Source of the DNA: Saprospira sp. CCB-QB6
GTDB taxonomy: Bacteria > Bacteroidota > Bacteroidia > Chitinophagales > Saprospiraceae
NCBI RefSeq assembly: GCF_028464065.1
Contig: NZ_CP116808.1
Coordinates: forward strand, 1,515,886-1,579,885
DNA: 64,000 nt
Direction: 5' to 3'
The notes under the pieces are model-generated. The model saw nothing but the letters and a program-made list of their open reading frames with translations. It did not search any database and was not told the DNA's origin. Position numbers and translations under genes: made by a program. This document shows positions 16,080-24,876 of the stretch, one piece after another; the stretch's first letter is position 1, and the number at the start of each line of letters is the position of its first letter.

Positions 16080-17738
16080 TTATCGAGCCAAAAGCTCCTT
16101 TGCATTGGCCTTTGCATAAGCCGAAGGCGGATTCCCACTCAACATTTTGGCTAGTTCCTCTATTCGTTCTTCCTCTTTTTCTAGCTCTTTTATTGCTGTC
16201 ACCGTCCTATCTTTAATCACGCTTTTGTGCACAAAATAATGTTTGCGTGCCTTGGCCGCTATTTGTGGTGAATGCGTAATACTAACCACTTGATGCGCCG
16301 CCGATAATTGCTGTAAAATCTGCCCCATCTGCAAGGCCACCTCTCCAGATACCCCCGTATCAATTTCATCAAAGATCAAGGTAGGTAAAGTAATGGCCCC
16401 AGCCATCATGGACTTTATACACAAAGCCAAACGAGATAACTCCCCTCCAGAGGCGATTCCCCGAATTTCTTCTAAACGCCCCCCCTTATTGGCCGAGAAT
16501 AAAAACCGTAGTTGATCAATTCCCTTGGGTCCCAATTCCTTAACCTCTGCTAGGTCTACCTTAAGCCGAGCATATTTCATCGATAATTGCTGCAAGAGCT
16601 CTCTAAGCTGCCCCTCAAATGGTCCAATTGCCTGCTCCCGCTTAGCCGATAAAGCCTTACCCTGCTGCCAAAGCTGCTTTTCTTTCTTTACTATACTACT
16701 CTTGAGCTGCTCTATTTGCTCCTCCAAGCCCTCAAAACCATCCAATTGCTGCTGCAACTCTTCCTGCAAAGCCAATAATTCCTCCTCAGAAGCAACATGA
16801 TGCTTTTTTTGCAAGCGAAAAAGCAAATCCAAACGCTCATTCACCTCCTCCAAACGCTCATCATCATAATCCGTATCCTCCGCAATGCGATTCAAACCAT
16901 TACTCAATTCCTCCAACTCAAAACGCAAACCCTCCAAGCGCTCCGCCAACTCTGGCAAGTCTTTCTGATAATCCGATACCGTATACAATTGATTGCTCAT
17001 GACCGTCAATTGCTCACTCAAAGAAGGCTCCTCCTCCGTTAGGCCCATCACCAAACCCGAAAGCACCCGCTTGATGTCCTCCGCATGACTCAACTGCTTT
17101 TGCTCCTGCTCCAACTCTTCCTGCTCCCCCGCATACAACTCCGCCTCCAACAATTCCTTCAACTGAAAAGCAATAAACTCTTGCTCCTTCAAAGCCGAAC
17201 GCTGCTTGCGCTCCAAAGCCCGCAACTGACTCTTCTCTCCCTCATATTGCCCATAAAGCAACTCATATTGGGCCAAATCATCTAGATTGCCCGCCAAAGC
17301 ATCCATAATCTGCAACTGATAATCTGGCTCCTGTATATCTAAGGTGTCAAACTGCTGATGCACATCCAATAAGCGATCAGAAAGCGCCTTGAGTTGCTCC
17401 AGTTTTACGGGACTATCATTAACAAAGGCCCGCGTTTTACCCGATGGCCGAATCTCCCGCCGAATGATCGTCTGCTCCTGAAAATCTAACTCCAGTTCCG
17501 CAAATAGCCCCCCAAAACGAGCCTTCGATAACTCAAACTCCGCCTCTACATAGGCCTTTTTGTTCAAGTCATACAACACCTTGGTGTCGGCCCGCTTGCC
17601 CCGAATAAGGCCCAATGCCCCCAATATAATAGACTTTCCCGCCCCCGTTTCTCCCGTTATAATGGTCAGGGCCTGATGAAAATCGAGCCGTACAAACTCG
17701 ATAATCGCGTAGTTTTCTATCTGTAAAGATTTTAGCAT
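16080..17738 (-). CDS. recN: DNA repair protein RecN
   Basis: 552 residues, standard length. An SMC-like ATPase that holds DNA ends during recombinational double-strand break repair. The N-terminal ATPase half has LQIENYAIIEFVRLDF and Walker A GETGAGKSI (about residue 30). The middle 150-370 is coiled coil rich in Leu/Glu/Gln. The C-terminal half has the ABC signature ASGGELSRLALCIKSM, Walker B TLIFDEIDTGVSG and the VVSITHSPQIAAKA switch. The gene has its own predicted promoter and terminator. Confidence 0.96.
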   Translation of the reverse strand: MLKSLQIENYAIIEFVRLDFHQALTIITGETGAGKSIILGALGLIRGKRADTKVLYDLNKKAYVEAEFELSKARFGGLFAELELDFQEQTIIRREIRPSGKTRAFVNDSPVKLEQLKALSDRLLDVHQQFDTLDIQEPDYQLQIMDALAGNLDDLAQYELLYGQYEGEKSQLRALERKQRSALKEQEFIAFQLKELLEAELYAGEQEELEQEQKQLSHAEDIKRVLSGLVMGLTEEEPSLSEQLTVMSNQLYTVSDYQKDLPELAERLEGLRFELEELSNGLNRIAEDTDYDDERLEEVNERLDLLFRLQKKHHVASEEELLALQEELQQQLDGFEGLEEQIEQLKSSIVKKEKQLWQQGKALSAKREQAIGPFEGQLRELLQQLSMKYARLKVDLAEVKELGPKGIDQLRFLFSANKGGRLEEIRGIASGGELSRLALCIKSMMAGAITLPTLIFDEIDTGVSGEVALQMGQILQQLSAAHQVVSITHSPQIAAKARKHYFVHKSVIKDRTVTAIKELEKEEERIEELAKMLSGNPPSAYAKANAKELLAR

Positions 17739-17797
17739 TATTGTCTGTCGCTTCTTGGGCTATGCCCTCTCTCAAAAAGATTGATCTGCATTTATAA

Positions 17798-17805
17798 CAA
17801 AGCTA
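17798..17805 (-). promoter_or_regulatory. Possible -7 element for recN
   Basis: TAGCTTTG on the minus strand (TAnnTTTG form), about 60 nt before the recN ATG. The -33 region is TTTTA rather than TTTG, so confidence is low. Confidence 0.3.
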
Positions 17806-17896
17806 AGGCTAAAGCTCGAATCTTAAAACAGATTGGCGCAAAAAAATGCAACTTTTTGTTTTTTATTTTTCTTTCTGCTGCCTTTCTGTTTGTTTT

Positions 17897-18048
17897 GGGG
17901 CTGCCCCGCCCTGCGGGCGGGTCGGGCTGTGTCAGGGCTCGCTGATCGCTCGGCCCTTCGCTTTTTTTCGCTACGCTCAAAAAAGCTCGGTCTGGCCTAC
18001 GGCCCCCCTTTTCCATCCCTCAGCCTGCGGGCGCTGCGCGCCCTCTCC
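17897..18048 (+). repeat. GC-rich modular repeat, copy 6
   Basis: T-run-GGGGCTGCCCC, hairpin GCCCTGCGGGC, GGGTCGGGCTGTGTC, GCTCGGCCCT, long hairpin GCTTTTTT...AAAAAAGC, GGTCTGGCCTACGGCC, CATCCCTCAGCC, closing GGGCGCTGCGCGCCC hairpin. Confidence 0.85.
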
Positions 18049-18058
18049 TAAGCCAAAC

Positions 18059-18223
18059 CTAAAGTTTCTCCAATTGCCGAATCTTTTGTTCCCAATCTTT
18101 TATCGTAGACAATAACTGCCGCCCCTCGGCCCGCCCCCGCAATATCAATTTGTTGGCCCTATACATCTTTTTCATCTGCAGCAACTCCTGCTGCATCTGC
18201 TTGATTAACTTCTTTGTAGACAT
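18059..18223 (-). CDS. 54-residue basic helical protein (small ORF)
   Basis: Minus-strand ATG 18221-18223 to TAG at 18059-18061. The sequence is basic and amphipathic (MSTKKLIKQMQQELLQMKKM, YRANKLILRGRAEGRQLLST, IKDWEQKIRQLEKL), predicted fully alpha-helical or coiled-coil. It sits between two GC-rich repeat copies upstream of recN and overlaps neither. No family was recognised. It could be a chance frame, but the composition is protein-like. Confidence 0.5.
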   Translation of the reverse strand: MSTKKLIKQMQQELLQMKKMYRANKLILRGRAEGRQLLSTIKDWEQKIRQLEKL

Positions 18224-18333
18224 AACTAATCAGCTGACTTTATTAAGTAATATACTAAATGTAAGGCCCCGCATTTTAAAGCGCAAGTTTTTACTCTTCT
18301 TTTTCGTAAACAATTAAGTATTAAAGACCAGTA

Positions 18334-18476
18334 GGCCCAGCGCTGCGGAGTGGGTGGCCCGAAGGGCCAGACCCAGCCGCCCTAGGCGGTGCAGGGCCGA
18401 GCGAACAGCGAGCCCCGCAGCATAGCGGCGGCCAAGCTAGCCTTTGGCTAGCTGGCCGCGGGCCCCAAAAAAGTAA
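18334..18476 (-). repeat. GC-rich modular repeat, copy 7
   Basis: Reverse-oriented, type with GGCCCAGCGCTGCGG at one end and GCCGCGGGCCCC at the other. Hairpins GCCGCCCTAGGCGG and CTAGCCTTTGGCTAG are visible. Ends 53 bp before the helicase ATG. Confidence 0.85.
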
Positions 18477-18528
18477 TAATTAGATGATATTCTCCGCAAA
18501 CCGCTGTATATTTCCCAAAAGGCAGAAA

Positions 18529-20442
18529 ATGAAAGCAACTGAAGAAATACAGGCCCTAATGGCCCTCTTAGAAGAAGAAAAACAAGAAGAAATTAAGCAA
18601 TACCGCTATTTGCTGGAACAATTGCCCCTGAAAGAGCGCATAGAAAAAGGCGTTTGTTGGCATCCTGTTCGACAAGAGCGCAACGGCTGGAGCTTGGGCG
18701 AACACCCTTATGTAACGGTCAGCCGAATGTATAATAAGGAGCAAGCCCATAAGTTTCGAGCAGGGACCGTGGTGGGGATTTTTCCCAGTAGCAACTTTGA
18801 GCGCAAAAAATCCATCTTTGAGTATGGCGTGGTCCAATACATCAAAAAAGATGAGATGAAAATTATTCTCTATGGCAAGGAACTGCCCTCTTGGGTAATG
18901 CACGAACAAATCGGTGTGCAGCTTGCCTTTGACGAACGCTCTTATCTGGAAATGGGCAAGGCCCTTAAATTAGTGGCCGAAGCAGAAGATAATCGCTTAT
19001 CAGAATTGCGCGAGATTTTGTTGGGTAAGATGCCCGCCCGTTTTCAGGACCACCGCCGCCCAGGCGATCTAGGCCAACTGAATAACTCCCAAGCCGAAGC
19101 CGTTCAACAGATTTTAGCCGCCGAAGATGTGGCTGTGGTGCACGGCCCTCCAGGTACCGGAAAAACCACAACCCTAGTGGCTGCAATTAAGGAGTTGGTC
19201 AAAAGAGAAAGCCCTATTCTGGTTTGCGCCCCCTCTAATCCCGCCAGCGATTTACTCACAGAACGCCTAGCCGAACAAGGCTTGAATGTCGTTCGGGTGG
19301 GTAATGTCTCTCGCCTAGACGATAATGTTCTCAAACATAGTATTGAGGGCATTTTGCAAGAGCGAGCAGAAATGAAGGAGGTCAAAAAGATGAAAAAAGA
19401 GGCCGATGAACTCTTCCGCAAAGCCGGTAAGTTTAAGCGGAAGTTTGGCCCCAACGAGCGCAATGAACGTCGAGAAACTTACCAAGAAGCAAAAAATCTG
19501 CTTCGCCACGCTCGGATGATGGAAGATTATGTGATTGAAAAGATTCTATCGGAAGCCGATGCAATTTGCTGTACTTTGGTTAGCTCTATGAACCGTTATA
19601 TCGAAAACCGCCGCTTTCATACGGTCGTTATTGATGAAGCCGCTCAAGCCCTAGAGCCAGCTTGCTGGATTGCCATCGCTAAGGCCGATAAGGTCATTTT
19701 GGCTGGCGACCCTTTTCAGCTTCCCCCTACCGTAAAAAGCCGAAAAGCCGCCCAAAAGGGGCTTTCCATTACTTTATTGGAAAAGGCCGTAGAGCGTTTG
19801 GAGCGGGTGCAATTGCTCAAAACGCAATATCGCATGCATGAGAAAATTATGCAGTTCTCGAACCAATACTTTTATGAGGGGCAGCTACAAGCGGCAGATT
19901 TTGTTAAGGATTGGACCCTGGCCATGCGGCCTGGCGGAGATACTACCCCCGTGGAATTTATTGATACGGCAGGTTGTAGCTTTGACGAGAAGATCAATCC
20001 AGAAACCCTTAGCTCTTTCAACCCCGAAGAGTATTATATATTAAGGCAGCATTTGGACCATTTACTGAGCTTTGCCGATAAAGACTTGCGGCCCAGCATT
20101 GCCGTTATTTCTCCCTATCGAGAGCAGGTCCGTTTTATGCAAGAGCAGATGGAAAGCGATTTCGATCATTTTCCTGATGATGATATTACCATAGATACCA
20201 TTGATGCCTTTCAAGGCCAAGAACGAGATGTCGTCTATATTAGCCTGGTCCGCTCCAATGAGAAGGGCGAAATTGGCTTCCTCAAGGATACTCGCCGCCT
20301 CAATGTGGCAATGACCAGAGCCCGCAAAAAACTAGTCATCATTGGCGATAGTGCCACTTTGGGCCAACATCCATTTTATCAATCGTTTATGGACTACTGC
20401 GAAAAGCATGGCAAATACGCCAGCGCTTGGGAGTGGATGTAA
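18529..20442 (+). CDS. SF1 (UPF1/IGHMBP2-like) DNA/RNA helicase
   Basis: 637 residues from ATG 18529 (MKATEEIQALMALLEEE). Superfamily 1B helicase. An N-terminal OB-like region (FRAGTVVGIFPSSN) is followed by Walker A GPPGTGKTTTL (about residue 207), motif II VIDEAAQALEP, motif III GDPFQLPPTV, motif IV QYRMHEKI, motif V TIDAFQGQERDVVYISLVRS and motif VI NVAMTRARKKL. This matches the IGHMBP2-like bacterial family, which unwinds nucleic acid 5' to 3'. The exonuclease gene follows after 32 bp, so the two are probably co-transcribed. The in-window upstream ATG at 18484 adds 15 unconvincing residues. Confidence 0.92.
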   Translation: MKATEEIQALMALLEEEKQEEIKQYRYLLEQLPLKERIEKGVCWHPVRQERNGWSLGEHPYVTVSRMYNKEQAHKFRAGTVVGIFPSSNFERKKSIFEYGVVQYIKKDEMKIILYGKELPSWVMHEQIGVQLAFDERSYLEMGKALKLVAEAEDNRLSELREILLGKMPARFQDHRRPGDLGQLNNSQAEAVQQILAAEDVAVVHGPPGTGKTTTLVAAIKELVKRESPILVCAPSNPASDLLTERLAEQGLNVVRVGNVSRLDDNVLKHSIEGILQERAEMKEVKKMKKEADELFRKAGKFKRKFGPNERNERRETYQEAKNLLRHARMMEDYVIEKILSEADAICCTLVSSMNRYIENRRFHTVVIDEAAQALEPACWIAIAKADKVILAGDPFQLPPTVKSRKAAQKGLSITLLEKAVERLERVQLLKTQYRMHEKIMQFSNQYFYEGQLQAADFVKDWTLAMRPGGDTTPVEFIDTAGCSFDEKINPETLSSFNPEEYYILRQHLDHLLSFADKDLRPSIAVISPYREQVRFMQEQMESDFDHFPDDDITIDTIDAFQGQERDVVYISLVRSNEKGEIGFLKDTRRLNVAMTRARKKLVIIGDSATLGQHPFYQSFMDYCEKHGKYASAWEWM

Positions 20443-20474
20443 ACAACAACAGACAAGACAAAATAAAACTATAT

Positions 20475-21221
20475 ATGGGATTGCAATTAGAACGCCCCTT
20501 GGTCTTCTTTGACCTAGAGACCACAGGAACCAGCATCGTAAATGATCGTATTGTGCAAATTGGTGCCATCAAACTTTATCCCGATGGTCGCACAGAAGTA
20601 AAGAACCGCTTGGTCAACCCCCAAATGCCTATTCCAGAAGGCGCCTCCGCCGTGCACGGCATCTATGATAAGGATGTAGCAAACGAACCTAAGTTCCGCC
20701 AACTAGCCAAAGCTTTCTATGGCTGGCTAAAGGATAGCGACCTAGCAGGCTATAACTCTGACAACTTTGATATTCCCATGCTAGCCGAGGAATTTGCTCG
20801 TGCAGGCATTGAATATCCCACTGCCGACACCCATTTTGTAGATGTCATCAAGTTAGAACGATACGTCAATAGCCATAAATTGGGCGACACTTATCAACGC
20901 TATACTGGCGAAGAGCTGCTTGATGCCCATGATGCCATTGCCGATATTGAGGCCACAAAAACGATTCTCGAAAAGCAATTGGAGAAACACGATGATCTGC
21001 CAATTACGGTCAAAGAATTAGAGGCCCTATTTATTGAAGACGGTAAAGAACGTGTTGATTTCGCAGGCAAGATTTACCGCCATGAAGGAGAGCTCTACTG
21101 GAACTTTGGCAAGCTAAGGGACCAGCCCATCCGAGCCGATAAAGGCTATGCCGATTGGGTCCTTAGAGGAGAGTTTTCCGAAAATACTAAGAAGTTTGTA
21201 CGAGCCGTTTTTGAGGGCTAG
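20475..21221 (+). CDS. DnaQ-like 3'-5' exonuclease (DEDDh)
   Basis: 248 residues from ATG 20475 (MGLQLERPLVFFDLETTGT). The exonuclease fold covers residues about 8-175 with all DEDDh residues: FDLETTG (Asp, Glu), YNSDNFDIPML (Asp) and AHDAIADIEA (His, Asp). The C-terminal 70 residues (KERVDFAGKIYRHEGELYWN, FGKLRDQPI) are an extension often found in stand-alone DnaQ-like proteins of this phylum. No polymerase domain is present. Immediately downstream of the helicase, suggesting a shared role in nucleic-acid processing. Confidence 0.9.
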   Translation: MGLQLERPLVFFDLETTGTSIVNDRIVQIGAIKLYPDGRTEVKNRLVNPQMPIPEGASAVHGIYDKDVANEPKFRQLAKAFYGWLKDSDLAGYNSDNFDIPMLAEEFARAGIEYPTADTHFVDVIKLERYVNSHKLGDTYQRYTGEELLDAHDAIADIEATKTILEKQLEKHDDLPITVKELEALFIEDGKERVDFAGKIYRHEGELYWNFGKLRDQPIRADKGYADWVLRGEFSENTKKFVRAVFEG

Positions 21222-21226
21222 GATTT

Positions 21227-21255
21227 TTTGACTAGATTTAATAAGTATATATTTC
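21227..21255 (+). promoter_or_regulatory. Possible promoter for the ATPase/TOPRIM gene
   Basis: TTTG (21227-21230), 17-nt spacer, TATATTTC (21248-21255): near consensus with one base off. If real, the downstream gene has its own transcription. Confidence 0.3.
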
Positions 21256-21273
21256 TTTACCAAAAAAAACACA

Positions 21274-23244
21274 ATGACTACAGTTTTTAGTACTAGCATG
21301 CCAGAATTTGCTCCTGTAATTATCGAAAAAGTACGAATTAGGAACTTTCGGTCGATATCAGATTTAGAGCTCAACCTAAGTAAACACTCCTTAACTGTTT
21401 TAGTTGGAAATAATAGCGCTGGGAAATCTAATATATTAAGAGCACTTAATCTATTTTTTAATAGTGAAACAGACTTGGGACAACCATTATCTTTTGACCG
21501 TGATTTCTCGCACAATTACTCTGGTCGAGGACGAAACAATAAAAAAGAAATTGCAATAACTGTACATTTAAGACACCCTAATAAAGATGAAGTCTTAATT
21601 CGAACAAAAAAATGGTGGTGGCAAGATGATCAGATACTAACAGTGGAGCCAAGTGTAGAGGAGCAATTACAACGACAAGATGTAAATGGACACAAAAGCG
21701 TCATAGGACCTAGAACAACGAGAGATTGGGGGAAACGTATTCGTTGGGCCAACTATATCAAATATCGCTATGTACCTGCTATTAAAGGCAAACAATACTT
21801 TATTGAATTAAAGAAAACTCTAAATCAGGTCTTAAACGAAGTTAATAAAGGTGAATTTAAAACACAATCTGAAGAGTTCATCAGAAACCTTCAGCAAAGA
21901 ACTGGAGCAATATCCTCAGAACTTAAAGCTAAGCTAGATATTGATAGCAAAATACAGATGCCTCCTAATCTATTTGAATCATTATTTGCGGAATTAGACT
22001 TTGGGTCGGGTAATGGAGCAGATGGAGAAAAGCAAGTTTTTTTAGATATGAGAGGAGATGGCATGAAGGTTCGCCATATACCTGTTATACTCCACTTCAT
22101 GGCTAAAGAAGAGTATAATTTTACTCACCAAGGGAGACCACGGACTAAAACAATTTGGGGATTTGAAGAGCCTGAAAATAATTTAGAAATGAGACAAGCA
22201 TTTTCTTTGGCTCAAGATTTTTTAAAATATTCAAATCTCGTACAAATATTTCTAACAACACATTCCCCTGCCTTTTACTCTCTAAACAAAGAGGGAAATA
22301 GCCAGGTTAAAAGTTTCTTCATTGGGAAAGACAACGAAGGACAATCAGAAAGAGTTATTCTACATAAAAAAGATGCGAAAAAAGGAAGTACAGGTTCTAT
22401 TGATGTAGATGCTGAGCTAGGAATGTTGCCATTGATAACACCTTATGTAGAAGACGCAATCATAGATGCTAAAGAAAAAAAAGAACTCTTAGAAATCCAA
22501 CTAAAAGAACTCACAGACAAAATTGGTTTTAATACTAAGGCTTTGGTATATTCAGAGGATGGTAATTTAGACATGCTAAAAATTCTACTTAAGGCCCATA
22601 AGATTGACCTAGACTTAGTAAAATTTGAAGAAGCTGGAGAAATTCGAGGAAAAGATAATTTGCAAATTGCTCCCACAAGTGCAGATGCGTTAATGAGTAG
22701 AAATGAGCAAGTTGCTGCTGTTTTAATACACTTGGATAAAGATGTTGACAATAGCAAAATTAAAGACGCTATAGAACTATCATTATCCAAAGTTAAGAAA
22801 AACAATAAAGACAAAATGATCATATTCATGACTGAGGGATATGACATTGAGTCCTACTTCTTAAACACAAAACACATACATCATCTATATCCAAATATAT
22901 CGTTAGAAAGAATAGCAGATTTAATAGAGTGCGCTATCGATAATGTAGAATCCGTATCCATAAAGAAGATTGAAAACTACTATAAGTATCGACTTTTCTC
23001 TAACAAGACTGACTTAGGACTGCAGGAAGACGTACTTCTAAATATGGCTGCCTCTCAAGCAAAGACTAAATATGATAAAGACCGTAAAACAATTTTTTAT
23101 GGGAAAAAAGCCTTAGAAAACTTACACGAACTAATAGCTAATGAACTTAAGATTCCAGTCTCTGAAATTAACTTAATTCAACCATCTGATTCCTTCAGTA
23201 TTGATGCAATCGAAAAATTTGCTTCTAAAATCATAACCCCCTAA
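21274..23244 (+). CDS. ABC-type ATPase fused to TOPRIM-like nuclease domain (OLD / PARIS-like)
   Basis: 656 residues. The N-terminal half is an AAA_15/OLD-type ATPase: IEKVRIRNFRSISDLEL, Walker A GNNSAGKSN (about residue 50), Walker B region TIWGFEEPENNLEMRQA and H-loop LTTHSPAFYSL. A charged helix links to a TOPRIM-like region (about 420-560) with ALVYSEDGNLDMLK (Glu), VLIHLDKDVDNSK (DxD) and FMTEGYDIESYFL, the last recalling DUF4435/AriB. Base use is clearly more AT-rich than the neighbours, suggesting horizontal gain. Probable anti-phage or DNA-processing nuclease. The exact class (class 1 OLD or single-gene PARIS) is undecided. Confidence 0.8.
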   Translation: MTTVFSTSMPEFAPVIIEKVRIRNFRSISDLELNLSKHSLTVLVGNNSAGKSNILRALNLFFNSETDLGQPLSFDRDFSHNYSGRGRNNKKEIAITVHLRHPNKDEVLIRTKKWWWQDDQILTVEPSVEEQLQRQDVNGHKSVIGPRTTRDWGKRIRWANYIKYRYVPAIKGKQYFIELKKTLNQVLNEVNKGEFKTQSEEFIRNLQQRTGAISSELKAKLDIDSKIQMPPNLFESLFAELDFGSGNGADGEKQVFLDMRGDGMKVRHIPVILHFMAKEEYNFTHQGRPRTKTIWGFEEPENNLEMRQAFSLAQDFLKYSNLVQIFLTTHSPAFYSLNKEGNSQVKSFFIGKDNEGQSERVILHKKDAKKGSTGSIDVDAELGMLPLITPYVEDAIIDAKEKKELLEIQLKELTDKIGFNTKALVYSEDGNLDMLKILLKAHKIDLDLVKFEEAGEIRGKDNLQIAPTSADALMSRNEQVAAVLIHLDKDVDNSKIKDAIELSLSKVKKNNKDKMIIFMTEGYDIESYFLNTKHIHHLYPNISLERIADLIECAIDNVESVSIKKIENYYKYRLFSNKTDLGLQEDVLLNMAASQAKTKYDKDRKTIFYGKKALENLHELIANELKIPVSEINLIQPSDSFSIDAIEKFASKIITP

Positions 23245-23246
23245 CC

Positions 23247-23280
23247 AAAAAAGCCCAGCGCTATGCGCTGGGCTTTTTTC
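23247..23280. terminator. Bidirectional terminator
   Basis: Stem AAAAAAGCCCAGCGC / GCGCTGGGCTTTTTT with a TAT loop, between the convergent ATPase and protease genes. Confidence 0.95.
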
Positions 23281-23300
23281 ATGTTCTTTCCTCCCCTACT

Positions 23301-24473
23301 CTATTCTTTCAACTTCATATTGAGTTCTAGCTCTTTCTTTCCTCGTTTAACCTTCACGCGGACGGTATCGCCGGGATTCCGACTACCGACTTTCTCTTGC
23401 AGTTCATTGACCGAGCGAACTTTTTGGTCATTGATGCCCACAATCACATCTCCTTTTTTAATGCCAGCATCCTTAGCGGCTCCCCCTTCAATCAATTCTG
23501 AAACGAAAACGCCCTGACTGACGAATAGGCCTTCCTGCTTTGCAAAATCACTATCCACATCCATAATCATTACACCCAAATAAGCGCGGTGTACCTCTCC
23601 ATACTCCATCAAATCCCCAACTACTTTTTTCACAAGGTTGATGGGCACAGCAAATGAATAGCCCGCATAAGTTCCAGTAGGGGTAGCAATAGCCGTATTG
23701 ATGCCGACTAGTTCTCCATCGGCATTAACCAAGGCACCACCACTGTTTCCAGGATTTACAGCCGCATCGGTCTGAATAAATGATTCGATGCTTGCTTTGC
23801 GATTGCCCAAAATATTGATATTTCGACCTTTGGCCGAGACAATACCCGCCGTAACCGTGAAATTCAGATCAAAGGGATTCCCCACAGCCAAAACCCACTC
23901 CCCAATCTTAATTTGATCGGAATTAGAGAGGGCCACACTGGGCAAATTGGGGGCTTGGATTTTGAGCACAGCCAAATCAGTAGAAGGATCGGTACCCACC
24001 AATTCGGCCTTATATTTTCGCTTATCATAAAGGGTCACTTCGATTTCCGTGGCCCCCTCAATCACATGATTATTGGTGACAATATAGCCCTGCTTACCTA
24101 GAATTACTCCCGAACCCGTTGATTGATTATCGCGAGGACGGCCAAAAAGCTCCATATAACGCTCTTCTCTGCGAGAGCTAGGGGTATATCGGCTAATAGA
24201 AGTAACATTGACCACCGCTGGCATCACCTTTTCGGCCGCAGTAGAAAAATCGATGGGCGCCCGAGTCCCTCCCATATTATGAGCCAATTGATTCATTTCC
24301 CCAGTAACTTTGGGCGCTTGTTCTTCGGTGGTTTGTTCGGGCGCTTGGGCTAGCGTTTCGGTCTTAATTTCTATGGCTTGGACGGATGACTTTGAAGGGA
24401 GGAGATAACCGGCTCCTAGGACCAATAGTCCGCCCGCCAAACCAGAAAAAAGATGCGAAAGATTGGGTTTCAT
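23301..24473 (-). CDS. DegQ/HtrA-type periplasmic serine protease
   Basis: 390 residues. The N-terminal hydrophobic segment (LFSGLAGGLLVLGAGYLL) is a signal or anchor. The trypsin-like domain (about 70-270) carries the full triad: His in VTNNHVIEGA, Asp in STDLAVLKI, Ser in VNPGNSGGALV. One C-terminal PDZ domain (YLGVMIMDVDSDFAKQEGLF, DAGIKKGDVIVGINDQKV). It degrades or refolds misfolded envelope proteins. One PDZ domain instead of the two of DegP/DegQ makes it DegS-like in layout. Single gene. Confidence 0.93.
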   Translation of the reverse strand: MKPNLSHLFSGLAGGLLVLGAGYLLPSKSSVQAIEIKTETLAQAPEQTTEEQAPKVTGEMNQLAHNMGGTRAPIDFSTAAEKVMPAVVNVTSISRYTPSSRREERYMELFGRPRDNQSTGSGVILGKQGYIVTNNHVIEGATEIEVTLYDKRKYKAELVGTDPSTDLAVLKIQAPNLPSVALSNSDQIKIGEWVLAVGNPFDLNFTVTAGIVSAKGRNINILGNRKASIESFIQTDAAVNPGNSGGALVNADGELVGINTAIATPTGTYAGYSFAVPINLVKKVVGDLMEYGEVHRAYLGVMIMDVDSDFAKQEGLFVSQGVFVSELIEGGAAKDAGIKKGDVIVGINDQKVRSVNELQEKVGSRNPGDTVRVKVKRGKKELELNMKLKE

Positions 24474-24594
24474 AACTAATGAATTTTATTGATTACTTAA
24501 TTTTTTGAACCTCCTATTAAACGGAGCTTTTTTTTTAGAGGTTGTTTTCTTCTCTAAGCTTAACGTCTCTTTAAAATTTTTAGGGTTTTATTTT

Positions 24595-24728
24595 GGGGCC
24601 CGCGGGCAAACTAGGCTTTGCCTAGTTTGCCCGCCGCTATGCTACCGGGCTCGCTATTCGCTCGGCCCTGCGCTGCCTTCGGCAGCTTGGTCTGCGGCTG
24701 CGCCGCACCCAGTCCGCAGCGCTGGGCC
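24595..24728 (+). repeat. GC-rich modular repeat, copy 8
   Basis: T-run-GGGGCCCGCGGGC, CTAGGCTTTGCCTAG hairpin, GCCGCTATGCTACCGGGCTCGC, GCTCGGCCCT, hairpin GCTGCCTTCGGCAGC, GGTCTG, hairpin GCGGCTGCGCCGC, CCGCAGCGCTGGGCC. With copy 9 (inverted) it brackets the 83-bp tandem array. Confidence 0.85.
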
Positions 24729-24876
24729 AAGGATCGCTTAGGCCAAGGGGCTATCGCTGGGCAAAAAAGACCGTTTTGGGAGACAATCCCTATATTTTGC
24801 GTTTAAGAAGGGCTCTTGTTTTCTGGACCCAAGGCATAGGAAATTAAAGAACTGCTGTTTTAGACTAAGCCCAGCG

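Noticed and set aside
16525-17285. Plus-strand frames opposite recN
   Set aside because: Leu/Gln/Ser-rich shadows of the recN coiled coil; no start context or domain.
18059-23244. Discrete genomic island with attachment sites
   Set aside because: Only the ATPase/TOPRIM gene looks compositionally foreign; no integrase, flanking repeats or tRNA attachment site was seen.
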